Positions 25,439-34,400 of a stretch of DNA of 64,000 nucleotides are shown one piece after another (positions within the stretch are counted from its first letter, which is position 1; every line of letters begins with the position of its first letter). The notes under the pieces were generated by a model. The model was not told the DNA's origin and made no database searches. It saw nothing but the letters and a program-made list of their open reading frames with translations. Source of the stretch: Phaeovulum veldkampii DSM 11550 (GTDB lineage Bacteria > Pseudomonadota > Alphaproteobacteria > Rhodobacterales > Rhodobacteraceae); assembly GCF_003034995.1 (NCBI RefSeq), contig NZ_PZKF01000016.1:1-64000 (forward strand), in the 5' to 3' direction. A program made the translations under genes and the position numbers.

Positions 25439-25470
25439 TTGACTTTTGTTGAAAATCATCCAAAGGTCAA
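25439..25470. promoter_or_regulatory. operator-like inverted repeat between regulator and aldolase fusion genes
   Basis: TTGACTTTTG (25439-25448) and CAAAGGTCAA (25461-25470) form a 10-base inverted repeat with one mismatch and a 12-base spacer. Read from either side it contains CAAARGTCAA, the sequence present twice between tktN and mtnA. It is 41 bases from the regulator start and 80 bases from the aldolase start. Confidence 0.65.
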
Positions 25471-25550
25471 TCGCTTCCCGCTTGACCCCGGCCGCCGTCG
25501 CGGCACCCTGACCCGGCCTGAAACCCGGCCCCAGATCGAAGGACAGACAG

Positions 25551-27620
25551 ATGATCCCGAACCGTTGGCACGACAGCGACGCCGATGCGATGCAAGCGGC
25601 CGCCGGACAAGACCCGACCGCGCGCGAACTGGCATTGCGCGTCTATACGTCGCGTCTGATCGGGCAAGACCCCGATCTGGTGATGCACGGGGGCGGCAAC
25701 ACCTCGGTCAAGCTGACCGCGCACGATGTCTATGGCGACGCGGTCGAGGTGATCCACATCAAGGGCTCGGGCTGGGATCTGGAGGTGATCGAGGCGGCGG
25801 GGCTTCCGGCGGTGCGGCTGGCGCCGCTGATGCGGCTGCGCGATCTGCCCGGCCTGTCGGACGAGGCGATGGTCAATGTCCAGCGCGCCAACCTGATGGA
25901 CAGCGCCGCCCCCAACCCCTCGGTCGAGACGCTGCTGCACGCCTGGCTGCCGCACAAATATGTCGATCACACCCATGCCACCGCCTTCCTGACGCTGGCC
26001 AACCTGCCCGAGGTCGCCGCCGCCTGCCGCGAAATCTTTGGCGACCGGCTGACTCTGGTGCCTTATATCATGCCGGGCTTTGCCTTGGCCAAGGCCGCCG
26101 CCGCCGCCTTCGAGGCCAACCCCGAGGCCGAGGGGCTGCTGCTGGTCAACCATGGTCATTTCGCCTGGGGGCCGACGGCCAAGGCATCCTATGACCGGCT
26201 GCTGGCCCATACCAACGAGGTCGAAGACTGGCTGGCGCAGCGCCGTCCGGCGCGGCTGGTGCCCGCCGCGGCGCTGCCCGCCGACCGGCTGGCGCAGGCG
26301 CTGCCCGCGCTGCGCGGCGCGCTGGCCTCGGTGCTGCCCGAGACGGCAAACCTGCCGGTGCTGGACCTGCGCGGTGATGCGGCGGCGCGGGCCTTTCTCG
26401 CGCGGCCAGACCTGGCCGAACTGGCCCAACGGGGCGTGGCCACACCAGACCATGTGATCCGCACCAAGGGCCACCCGCTGGTGCTGGGGGCCGCGACGCT
26501 GGCCGCGGGCCCCGAGGCGATCCGCGCCGAGGTGGCGGGCTTTGCCACCCGCTACCGCGCCTATTTCGACCGGCAAGCGCCGCGCTTTGGCGACGCCAAG
26601 ACGATGCTGGCGCCGATGCCGGGGCTGGTGTGGATGGCGGGCGCCGGGATCGTGGGCGTGGGCGCCACCGCCGCCGCCGCCCGGATCGCCGCCGACATCG
26701 GTGAACAGACCGCCCGCGTCATGGCCGATGGCGAGGCCTGCGGCGGGTTCCACCCGATCCCCGAGACGGATCTGTTCGACATGGAATACTGGTCGCTGGA
26801 ACAGGCCAAGCTGGGCAAGGGCAAGGCGCCGCGCTTTCAGGGGCAGGTGGTGCTGGTCACCGGCGGCGCGGGCGCCATCGGGCTGGCCACCGCGCGCGCC
26901 TTTGCCGCCGAGGGCGCCAGCCTGTTTCTGGTTGACCGCGAAGAAGCGGCGCTGGCCACGGCGCTGGCCGCGCTGGGGCGCGACCACGGCGGCATCGCCT
27001 ACGACATCACCGCGGCGGGTGCGGCAGCCGCGGCGGTTGCGGCCTGTGTGCGCCGATTTGGCGGGCTGGATATTGTCGTGTCGAACGCGGGCGCGGCCTT
27101 TACCGGCGAGATTGCCACGCTGGACGATGCCGTGCTGCGCCACAGCTTCGAGCTGAACTTCTTTGCCCATCAGGCCTTTGCGCAGGCCGCCGTGGCGGTG
27201 TTCCGCGCCCAGACCGCGGCGCGCGGGACGCGGGGCGCGGCTGACACGGGGCAAATTCTGATCAATGTCTCGAAACAGGCGGTGAACCCCGGCAAGGGCT
27301 TTGGCGCCTATGGCCTGCCCAAGGCTGCCAGCTTTTTCCTGCTGCGCCAACTGGCGCTGGAACTGGGGCGCGAGGGCATCCGCGTGAACGGCATCAACGC
27401 CGACCGCATTCGCTCGGGGCTGCTGACCGATGCGATGATCGCGGAGCGTGCAGCGGCGCGGGGGCTGGATCAAGCCAGCTATCTGGGCGGCAACCTGCTG
27501 GGCCGCGAGGTCGAGGCGCGCCATGTCGCCGACGCCTTCGTGATGCTGGCCGGGGCGGGCCGCACCACCGCCCATGTGATGACGGTGGACGGCGGCAATA
27601 TCGAGGCGGCGCTGCGTTGA
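25551..27620 (+). CDS. bifunctional class II aldolase / short-chain dehydrogenase
   Basis: 689-residue fusion. N-terminal class II (zinc) aldolase domain, about 1-400, with LVMHGGGNTSVK and the zinc ligands of VDHTHATAFLTLAN and LLLVNHGHFAWG. C-terminal SDR domain, about 425-689, with VVLVTGGAGAIGLATARAF, NVSKQAVNPGKGFGAYGLPK (Ser-Tyr-x3-Lys) and a terminal TVDGG. The layout matches rhamnulose-1-phosphate aldolase/dehydrogenase-type proteins. Next to an MtnA-type isomerase, it could split a 5-substituted ribulose-1-phosphate into DHAP and an aldehyde, with the SDR processing the aldehyde (inference). AAGGA precedes the ATG. Confidence 0.9.
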   Translation: MIPNRWHDSDADAMQAAAGQDPTARELALRVYTSRLIGQDPDLVMHGGGNTSVKLTAHDVYGDAVEVIHIKGSGWDLEVIEAAGLPAVRLAPLMRLRDLPGLSDEAMVNVQRANLMDSAAPNPSVETLLHAWLPHKYVDHTHATAFLTLANLPEVAAACREIFGDRLTLVPYIMPGFALAKAAAAAFEANPEAEGLLLVNHGHFAWGPTAKASYDRLLAHTNEVEDWLAQRRPARLVPAAALPADRLAQALPALRGALASVLPETANLPVLDLRGDAAARAFLARPDLAELAQRGVATPDHVIRTKGHPLVLGAATLAAGPEAIRAEVAGFATRYRAYFDRQAPRFGDAKTMLAPMPGLVWMAGAGIVGVGATAAAARIAADIGEQTARVMADGEACGGFHPIPETDLFDMEYWSLEQAKLGKGKAPRFQGQVVLVTGGAGAIGLATARAFAAEGASLFLVDREEAALATALAALGRDHGGIAYDITAAGAAAAAVAACVRRFGGLDIVVSNAGAAFTGEIATLDDAVLRHSFELNFFAHQAFAQAAVAVFRAQTAARGTRGAADTGQILINVSKQAVNPGKGFGAYGLPKAASFFLLRQLALELGREGIRVNGINADRIRSGLLTDAMIAERAAARGLDQASYLGGNLLGREVEARHVADAFVMLAGAGRTTAHVMTVDGGNIEAALR

Positions 27621-27625
27621 CCGGC

Positions 27626-27646
27626 GGGGCGCGCGTGCCGCGCCCC
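27626..27646 (+). terminator. hairpin after the aldolase fusion gene
   Basis: Perfect 8-bp stem GGGGCGCG/CGCGCCCC with a 5-base loop, six bases after the stop. No T-run follows, so it may be a weak or Rho-assisted terminator. Confidence 0.45.
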
Positions 27647-27649
27647 TGG

Positions 27650-27677
27650 TTGACCTTGCTCCCTCGGGCTGTAGTCT
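27650..27677 (+). promoter_or_regulatory. promoter of glnE, predicted leaderless transcript
   Basis: TTGACC (27650-27655), a 16-base spacer and TAGTCT (27672-27677), with the ATG of glnE only seven bases further on. Transcription would start at or next to the A of the ATG, and there is no Shine-Dalgarno, so the mRNA is probably leaderless. Confidence 0.5.
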
Positions 27678-27684
27678 GCGCGCC

Positions 27685-30480
27685 ATGACCTTTGCATCCC
27701 GCCTGACCCGCTGCCCGATTGCCTTTGACCCCGACCGCGCCGAAGACATGGCGGCGCGGTTTGCCGGTCTGGCCCCCGAATTGCGCGCGCTGCTGACCGG
27801 CACCGCCGGGTGCAGCCCCTATCTGGCCGGGCTGATGATGCGCGAGGCCGACTGGATCGCGCCGGTGCTGGCGGGCACGCCCGAGGCCGGGCTGGAGGCG
27901 GCACTGGCCGGGCTGGACGCGCTGGCCCCCGATGCGCTGGGCGCCGGGCTGCGGCAGGCCAAGCGGCGGGTGGCGCTGTTGGCGGGGCTGGCCGATCTGG
28001 GCGGCGTCTGGCCGCTGGAGGCCGTCACCGGCGCGCTGACCCGGCTGGCCGATACCGCGGTGCATCTGGCGATGCAAAGCCTTGTGGCCGAGGAAATCCG
28101 CCGCGGCAAACTGCCCGGCGCGCGCCCCGAAGATGCGGCAACAGCGGGCGGCATGGTGGCGCTTGCAATGGGCAAGATGGGCGCCGGCGAGTTGAATTAT
28201 TCTTCCGACATCGACCTGATCTGCCTGTTCGATGAAACCCTTTACGACCCCGACGACCAGATGGAGGCGCGCGCCGCCTTCATCCGCGTGGCGCGCAAGA
28301 TGACCGCGCTTTTGTCGGACATGACCGCCGAGGGCTATGTCTTCCGCACCGATCTGCGGCTGCGGCCCGATGCCAGCGTGACGCCTGTCTGCATCTCGAT
28401 GGCCGCAGCCGAAACCTATTACGAGGCCGAGGGCCGCACCTGGGAACGCGCGGCCTATATCAAGGCCCGCCCCTGCGGCGGCGACATCGCGGCGGGCTGG
28501 CGATTTCTGAAAACGCTCACCCCGTTTGTCTGGCGCAAGCATCTGGATTTTGCCGCGATCCAGGATGCCCACGACATGCGACTGCGCATCCGCGACCACA
28601 AGGGGCTGCACGGGCCGATCACCCTGCCCGGACACAACATGAAGCTGGGCCAAGGCGGTATCCGCGAAATCGAATTCTTCACCCAGACCCGGCAGTTGAT
28701 CGCGGGCGGGCGCGACCACGATCTGCGCGACCGCACCACGGTGGGCGGGCTGGCCGCACTGGCCGCCAAGGGCTGGGTGCCGCCCGATGTCGCCGCTGAA
28801 CTGACCGCAGCCTACCGCGCCCACCGCGAGGTGGAACACCGCGTGCAGATGGTAAATGACGCGCAAACCCACCTGCTGCCCCCGACGCACGCCGGGCTGG
28901 ACCGGATCGCCCGGATGATGGGCGCGCCCGACACCCACCTTTGGGAGGCCGCGTTGCTGGAACGGCTCGAACGGGTCGAAACCCTGACGGGCGGCTTTTT
29001 CGCGCCCACCGAAGGCGGCGCGATCCCGCCGCTGTCAGACAGCGCGCAGGCCACAGTCGATGGCTGGCGCGGCTATCCCGCGCTGCGGTCGGCCCGCGCG
29101 CAGGGCATCTTTCGCCGGGTCGAACCCGAAATCCTGCGCCGCCTGACCCGCGCCGCCGCCCCCGAAGAGGCGCTGCACCAGTTCGATGGCTTTCTGGCCC
29201 GGCTGCCCGCCGGGGTGCAGCTTTTTTCGCTGTTCGAGGCCAATCCGCAGCTTATCGACCTGATTGTTGACATCTGCACAACGGCGCCTGGTCTTGCCGC
29301 CTATCTTTCGCGCAATGCCGGGGTTCTGGATGCGGTGCTGGCGGGCGAGTTTTTCGCTCCCTGGCCCGGTGCGCCCGCGCTGACCGAACATCTGGGCCGC
29401 GCGATCGACCCGGTGCAGGATTACGAGGAAAAACTGGTCACGGCGCGGCGATGGCTGAAGGAATGGCACTTTCGCGTGGGCGTGCATCACCTGCGCGGCC
29501 TGGTCGATGCGGCCGAAGCGGCACGGCAATATGCCGATCTGGCCGGCGCAACGGTCGCCGCGCTCTGGCCCGAGGTGCAGGCCGAGTTCGGGCGCAAGCA
29601 TGGCCCCTGCCCCGGTCGTGGCGCGGTGGTGCTGGGGATGGGCAGTCTGGGGGCCGAACGGCTGAACGCGGCCTCGGACCTTGATCTGATCGTGATCTAT
29701 GACCCGGCGGGGATCGAGTGCTCAGACGGGCCGCGCCCGCTGGCCACCCGCGCCTATTACGCGCGGCTGACGCAGGCGCTGGTCACGGCGCTGTCGGCGC
29801 CGATGCCCGAGGGGCGGCTTTACGAGGTGGACATGCGGCTGCGTCCCTCAGGGCGGCAGGGTCCGGTCGCCACCTCGCTGCGGGCGTTTCATGCCTATCA
29901 GATGGACGAGGCCTGGACCTGGGAACATCTGGCGCTGACGCGGGCGCGGGTGATCGCCGGGGCGCATGATCTGGCCGCCGAGGTCGAGACGGCACGGCTG
30001 GCGGTGCTGGCGGCCAAGGGCGGCGACGCGCGGGTGATGCCCGATCTGGCCGAAATGCGCGCCCGCATCTTTGCCGCCAAGGCGACCGATGGCCCGTGGG
30101 AGGCGAAAATCGGGCCGGGCCGGTTGCAGGACATCGAACTGCTGGCGCAAAGTTTTGCACTGCGCGCGGGCGACCCGGCGCGCCGGGTCGAGGCGCAGTT
30201 GCGGCTGGGGCAGCGCAAGGGCCTTGTGACCAAGGCCGAAGAGGCCACGCTGGCCTCGGCCTACCGGCTGCTGTGGCGGTTGCAGGCCGGTGCGCGGCTG
30301 CTGACCGACAAACCGCTGGATATGGAAACGGTGGGCGAGGGCGCGCGGGCCTTTCTGCTGCGCGAGGCGGGCGAGCCGGACCTGCCCGCGCTGGCCGCAC
30401 GACTGGCCGCAACCGTCACCGCCGTGCAGGCGATCGTGGAACGCGCGCTGGCCCCCGGCGCCGAGGTTGAGGCACAGTGA
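27685..30480 (+). CDS. glnE: bifunctional glutamine synthetase adenylyltransferase/deadenylyltransferase
   Basis: Adds and removes AMP on glutamine synthetase in response to PII and glutamine. 931 residues with two nucleotidyltransferase domains. The first has LAMGKMGAGELNYSSDIDLI near residue 158 (deadenylylation); the second has VLGMGSLGAERLNAASDLDL near residue 648 (adenylylation), each followed by EVDMRLRPSG/TDLRLRPDA-type strands. Helical PII-UTase-like segments lie between and after them. No ribosome-binding site precedes the start; the promoter abuts the ATG. A small gene follows after 16 bases. Confidence 0.96.
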   Translation: MTFASRLTRCPIAFDPDRAEDMAARFAGLAPELRALLTGTAGCSPYLAGLMMREADWIAPVLAGTPEAGLEAALAGLDALAPDALGAGLRQAKRRVALLAGLADLGGVWPLEAVTGALTRLADTAVHLAMQSLVAEEIRRGKLPGARPEDAATAGGMVALAMGKMGAGELNYSSDIDLICLFDETLYDPDDQMEARAAFIRVARKMTALLSDMTAEGYVFRTDLRLRPDASVTPVCISMAAAETYYEAEGRTWERAAYIKARPCGGDIAAGWRFLKTLTPFVWRKHLDFAAIQDAHDMRLRIRDHKGLHGPITLPGHNMKLGQGGIREIEFFTQTRQLIAGGRDHDLRDRTTVGGLAALAAKGWVPPDVAAELTAAYRAHREVEHRVQMVNDAQTHLLPPTHAGLDRIARMMGAPDTHLWEAALLERLERVETLTGGFFAPTEGGAIPPLSDSAQATVDGWRGYPALRSARAQGIFRRVEPEILRRLTRAAAPEEALHQFDGFLARLPAGVQLFSLFEANPQLIDLIVDICTTAPGLAAYLSRNAGVLDAVLAGEFFAPWPGAPALTEHLGRAIDPVQDYEEKLVTARRWLKEWHFRVGVHHLRGLVDAAEAARQYADLAGATVAALWPEVQAEFGRKHGPCPGRGAVVLGMGSLGAERLNAASDLDLIVIYDPAGIECSDGPRPLATRAYYARLTQALVTALSAPMPEGRLYEVDMRLRPSGRQGPVATSLRAFHAYQMDEAWTWEHLALTRARVIAGAHDLAAEVETARLAVLAAKGGDARVMPDLAEMRARIFAAKATDGPWEAKIGPGRLQDIELLAQSFALRAGDPARRVEAQLRLGQRKGLVTKAEEATLASAYRLLWRLQAGARLLTDKPLDMETVGEGARAFLLREAGEPDLPALAARLAATVTAVQAIVERALAPGAEVEAQ

Positions 30481-30496
30481 CATGGCGAGGACAATC

Positions 30497-30760
30497 ATGG
30501 ACATGACCAAGGCCGACCCGAAAGGCCTGATCCGCGAAAGCTATCGCATCGAGGGCATCGGCACGCCAGAATGTCGCTCGATCTTTCTGGATTGGGCACT
30601 CAGCCTCGCGCCCGGCACCGACCCGGCCGAAGCGATGCGCGCGGCGCTGGCGCACTATGGCGCAGACACCCCCGACCATCCGATGAGCCGGGTTCTGACC
30701 GAGGGGCTGACCCGCCCCCCCGCCACCCCCGCCCGCCGCGCGGCGCGGTTCGAGGGTTAG
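30497..30760 (+). CDS. small conserved hypothetical protein
   Basis: 87 residues, unknown function. It begins MDMTKADPKGLIRESYRIEG, then CRSIFLDWALSLAPGTDPAE, predicted helical and acidic, with a basic Pro/Arg-rich end. The start at 30497 is chosen because GAGG lies about six bases upstream; starts at 30482 and 30503 are also in frame. It probably shares the glnE transcript. Its last four bases overlap the stop of the convergent eda gene. Confidence 0.7.
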   Translation: MDMTKADPKGLIRESYRIEGIGTPECRSIFLDWALSLAPGTDPAEAMRAALAHYGADTPDHPMSRVLTEGLTRPPATPARRAARFEG

Positions 30761-31398
30761 CGCCCCAACGCCGCCGCCGCCCGCGCCAGCGCGGTGATCG
30801 CGGCCCAGTCGCCCGCGGCCACCAGCGCCTCGGGCGCAAGCCAGCTACCGCCGACGCACAGCACATTGGCCAGCGCCAGATAGCCCGGCGCATTGGTCAG
30901 GCTGACGCCGCCGGTGGGGCAGAAACGCACCTGCGGCAGCGGCCCGCCCAGCGCGCGCAGCGCGCCCGCGCCGCCAGCCACCTCGGCGGGAAAGAATTTC
31001 TGCACCCGGTAGCCGCGTTCCAGCAGCGCCATCACCTCGGTTGCGGTGGCGGCGCCGGGCAGGATTGGCAGGCCCACATCCTCGCAGGCCGCCAGCAGCG
31101 CGGGCGTGGCCCCCGGCGACACACCAAACCGCGCCCCGGCAGCCTTGGCAGCGCGCACATCGGCGGGCGTCAGCAGCGTGCCCGCCCCCACCACGCCGCC
31201 CGGCACATCGGCCATCGCGCGGATCGCGTCAAGCGCCGCGGGCGTGCGCAGCGTCACCTCCAGCGCGGGCAGACCGCCCGCCACCAGCGCCTGCGCAAGG
31301 GGCGCGGCCCGGGCTGCATTCTGGACCACCAGCACCGGCACCACCGGGGCCAGACGGCAGATCGCCTCGGTCTGGTCGCTTTGCTGGCTGGGGGTCAT
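30757..31398 (-). CDS. eda: 2-dehydro-3-deoxy-phosphogluconate aldolase (KDPG/KHG aldolase)
   Basis: Class I aldolase of the Entner-Doudoroff pathway, cleaving KDPG to pyruvate and glyceraldehyde-3-phosphate. 213 residues, normal length. The barrel carries PVLVVQNAARAAPLAQALVA, the catalytic Glu in LPALEVTLRTPAAL, VVGAGTLLT, FGVSPGATP and the Schiff-base Lys in YRVQKFFPAEVAGG, followed by FCPTGGVS. The edd and zwf genes are not in the window. It lies 32 bases downstream of dnaE on the same strand, so it could be co-transcribed. Confidence 0.94.
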   Translation of the reverse strand: MTPSQQSDQTEAICRLAPVVPVLVVQNAARAAPLAQALVAGGLPALEVTLRTPAALDAIRAMADVPGGVVGAGTLLTPADVRAAKAAGARFGVSPGATPALLAACEDVGLPILPGAATATEVMALLERGYRVQKFFPAEVAGGAGALRALGGPLPQVRFCPTGGVSLTNAPGYLALANVLCVGGSWLAPEALVAAGDWAAITALARAAAALGR

Positions 31399-31430
31399 GA
31401 CACATCACCTTTCTGGGAGGAGCGGAGGGT

Positions 31431-34400
31431 TCAGATTTCCTCGACCATGGCCACACCGCGCAGCGCGCGCAAAGCGCCCTTGACCTGCGGGTTGACCGGA
31501 AATTCGCGCCCCGCAACTATTTCATATTCGGCGCCCCGGTCGCGGTCGATGACGCAAAAGGTGATCGGCCCGCGCGAGCGGACGCGGGCTTCTTCGGCCA
31601 GACGGGCCAGCAGGCTGGCCACCGCGCCCACCGCCTCGGGCGTGTCCACATGCACCCTCAACCCGGCCCCGCCCGCGTCGGCCGCCACCGCGTCGATCGG
31701 CGTCACGCCGCGCGCCAGCAGCTTCAGCGTCTCGCCCTCCAGCGTCGCCTCCACCGTCAGCACCACCGCCGCACCCGGCTCCAGATGGTCGCGCGCGGCC
31801 TCCAGCGTGTCGGAGAACACCGTCACCTCATAAAGCCCGGTCGGGTCCGACAGGCCGACAAAGGCGAACCGGTTGCCCTTGGCGGATTTCTTTTCCTTCT
31901 TGTTGGCCACGTTGCCCGCGATTTTCGCCACCAGCGGGCCGTTTTCGGCGGCCGCGGTGATTTCGGCCAGCGTCATCACCTTTTTGCGCCGCAGCGCGGG
32001 CATGTAGTCATCCAGCGGATGCCCCGACAGATAAAAACCCACCGCCTGATGCTCTTCGGCCAGACGTTCGGCGGGCAGCCAGTCATCGACATCGGCGAGC
32101 CGCGGCGGCGGCAGATCGTCGCCCGCCTCGCCAAACAGCGACACCTGCGACGACCCCTTGGCCTCGGCCACCGCCGCCGACCATGCCGCCAGCACATCAA
32201 GACTGTCGAACACCCGGCGCCGGTTCGGATCAAGCTGATCAAAGGCTCCGGCGCGGGCCAGCATCTCCAGCGGGCGCTTGCCGATCCGCTTCAGGTCGCA
32301 GCGGCGGGCGAAATCATAGAGATCGGCAAAGGGCGTATCTCCCCGCGCCTCGACGATCAGCCGCATCGCCTCGACGCCCACGTTTTTCAGCGCCCCCAGC
32401 GCATAGACCACGCAGCCCTTGGCCACGGTAAAGGTGGCAAGGCTGCGGTTGACACAGGGCGGGATCGTCTCGATCTCCAGCCGGTCCACCTCGCGCTTGT
32501 AGACGGCCAGCTTGTCGGTCAGGTGGATATCGCAATTCATGACGCCCGCCATGAATTCCACCGGGTGATTGGCCTTCAGCCAGGCGGTCTGATAGCTGAC
32601 CACGGCATAGGCCGCCGCGTGCGATTTGTTAAAACCGTAGTTGGCGAATTTCTCCAGCAGGTCAAAGACTTCTCCTGCCTTCTTCGCGTCAACCCCATGC
32701 GTGGCCTTGGCGCCCTCGATGAACTTTGGGCGTTCCTTCGCCATTTCCTCGGCAATCTTCTTGCCCATCGCGCGGCGCAGCAGGTCGGCGCCGCCCAGAC
32801 TGTAGCCCGCCATCACCTGAGCAATCTGCATCACCTGTTCCTGATAGACGATGATGCCCTGCGTTTCCGCCAGGATGTGGTCGATGGTGGGGTGGATCGA
32901 TTCAATCCCGCGCAGGCCGTTCTTGACCTCGCAATAGACCGGAATGTTCTCCATCGGGCCGGGCCGATAAAGCGCCACCAGCGCCACGATATCTTCGATG
33001 CAGGTGGGCTTCATGCGCCGCAGCGCATCCATCATGCCGGTGCTTTCCACCTGAAACACCGCCACCGTGCGGGCATGGGCGTAAAGATCATACGTCTTGG
33101 CGTCATCCAGCGGGATCGCCGAGATATCGACCACCACCCCGCGCAATGCCAGCAGGTCGATGGCGTTCTGAATGACAGTCAGCGTCTTCAGACCCAGAAA
33201 GTCGAACTTCACCAGCCCCGCCGCCTCGACCCACTTCATGTTGAACTGGGTCGCGGGCATGTCGGACCGCGGGTCTTGATACAGCGGCACCAGCGCGTCC
33301 AGCGGGCGATCGCCGATCACCACGCCCGCGGCATGGGTCGAGGCGTTGCGCAGCAACCCCTCGATCTGGCGGGCATAGGTCAGCAGGCGGTCCACCACCT
33401 CCTCGGCGCGCGCGGCCTCGCGCAGGCGCGGCTCGTCGGCCAGCGCCTTTTCGATGGAAACGGGCTTGACCCCCTCCAACGGAATCATCTTCGACAGCCG
33501 GTCCACCTGCCCATAAGGCATTTGCAGCACCCGCCCCACGTCGCGCACCGCGGCCTTTGACAGCAGAGCGCCAAAGGTGATGATCTGGCCCACCTTCTCG
33601 CGCCCGTATTTCTGCTGGACGTAGTGAATGACCTCTTCGCGCCGGTCCATGCAGAAGTCGATGTCAAAGTCGGGCATCGACACCCGTTCCGGGTTCAAAA
33701 ACCGCTCGAACAGCAGGCTGTAGCGCAACGGGTCAAGGTCGGTGATCGTCAGCGCATAGGCCACCAGACTGCCCGCCCCCGAGCCGCGCCCCGGCCCCAC
33801 CGGAATGCCGTGATCCTTGGCCCATTTGATGAAATCGGCCACGATGAGGAAATAGCCGGGAAAGCCCATCTGCTCGATGATGCCCAGCTCGAACGCCAGC
33901 CGCTTTTCATAGTCTTCGACCGGCGCGGCATGGGGGATCACCGCCAGCCGGGCCGCCAGCCCCGCCGAGGCCTGACGGCGCAACTCTTCGACCTCGTCAT
34001 CCGCAAAGCGCGGCAGGATCGGCTTACGCTTGTGCGCCGCGAAGGCGCAGCGCCGCGCGATTTCGACGGTGTTTTCCAGTGCCTCGGGCAGATCGGCAAA
34101 CAGCGCCGCCATCTCGGCCTCGGTCTTGAAATAGTGCTGCGGCGTCAGCCTGCGGCGCGGTTCTTGCTGATCGACATATGTTCCTTCGGCGATACAGATC
34201 AGCGCGTCATGGGCCTCATACATGCCGGGGGCGGGAAAATAGACATCGTTGGTGGCCACCAGCGGCAAGCCCATGTCATAGGCCATCTCGACAAAGCCGC
34301 GCTCGGTCGCGCGTTCGGCCGGCGTGCACTGCCCGCCCTCGCCGGGGTGGCGCTGCACCTCGACATAAAGCCGGTTCGGATAGATCGCCGCCAGCCGCTC

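Noticed and set aside
25467-27803. 778-codon minus-strand open frame opposite the aldolase fusion
   Set aside because: Its translation is His/Gln/Arg/Gly-rich without motifs, while the plus strand encodes clear aldolase and dehydrogenase motifs.
31650-33560. 636-codon plus-strand open frame inside dnaE
   Set aside because: Antisense shadow of dnaE with His/Gln/Arg-rich translation and no recognisable domain.
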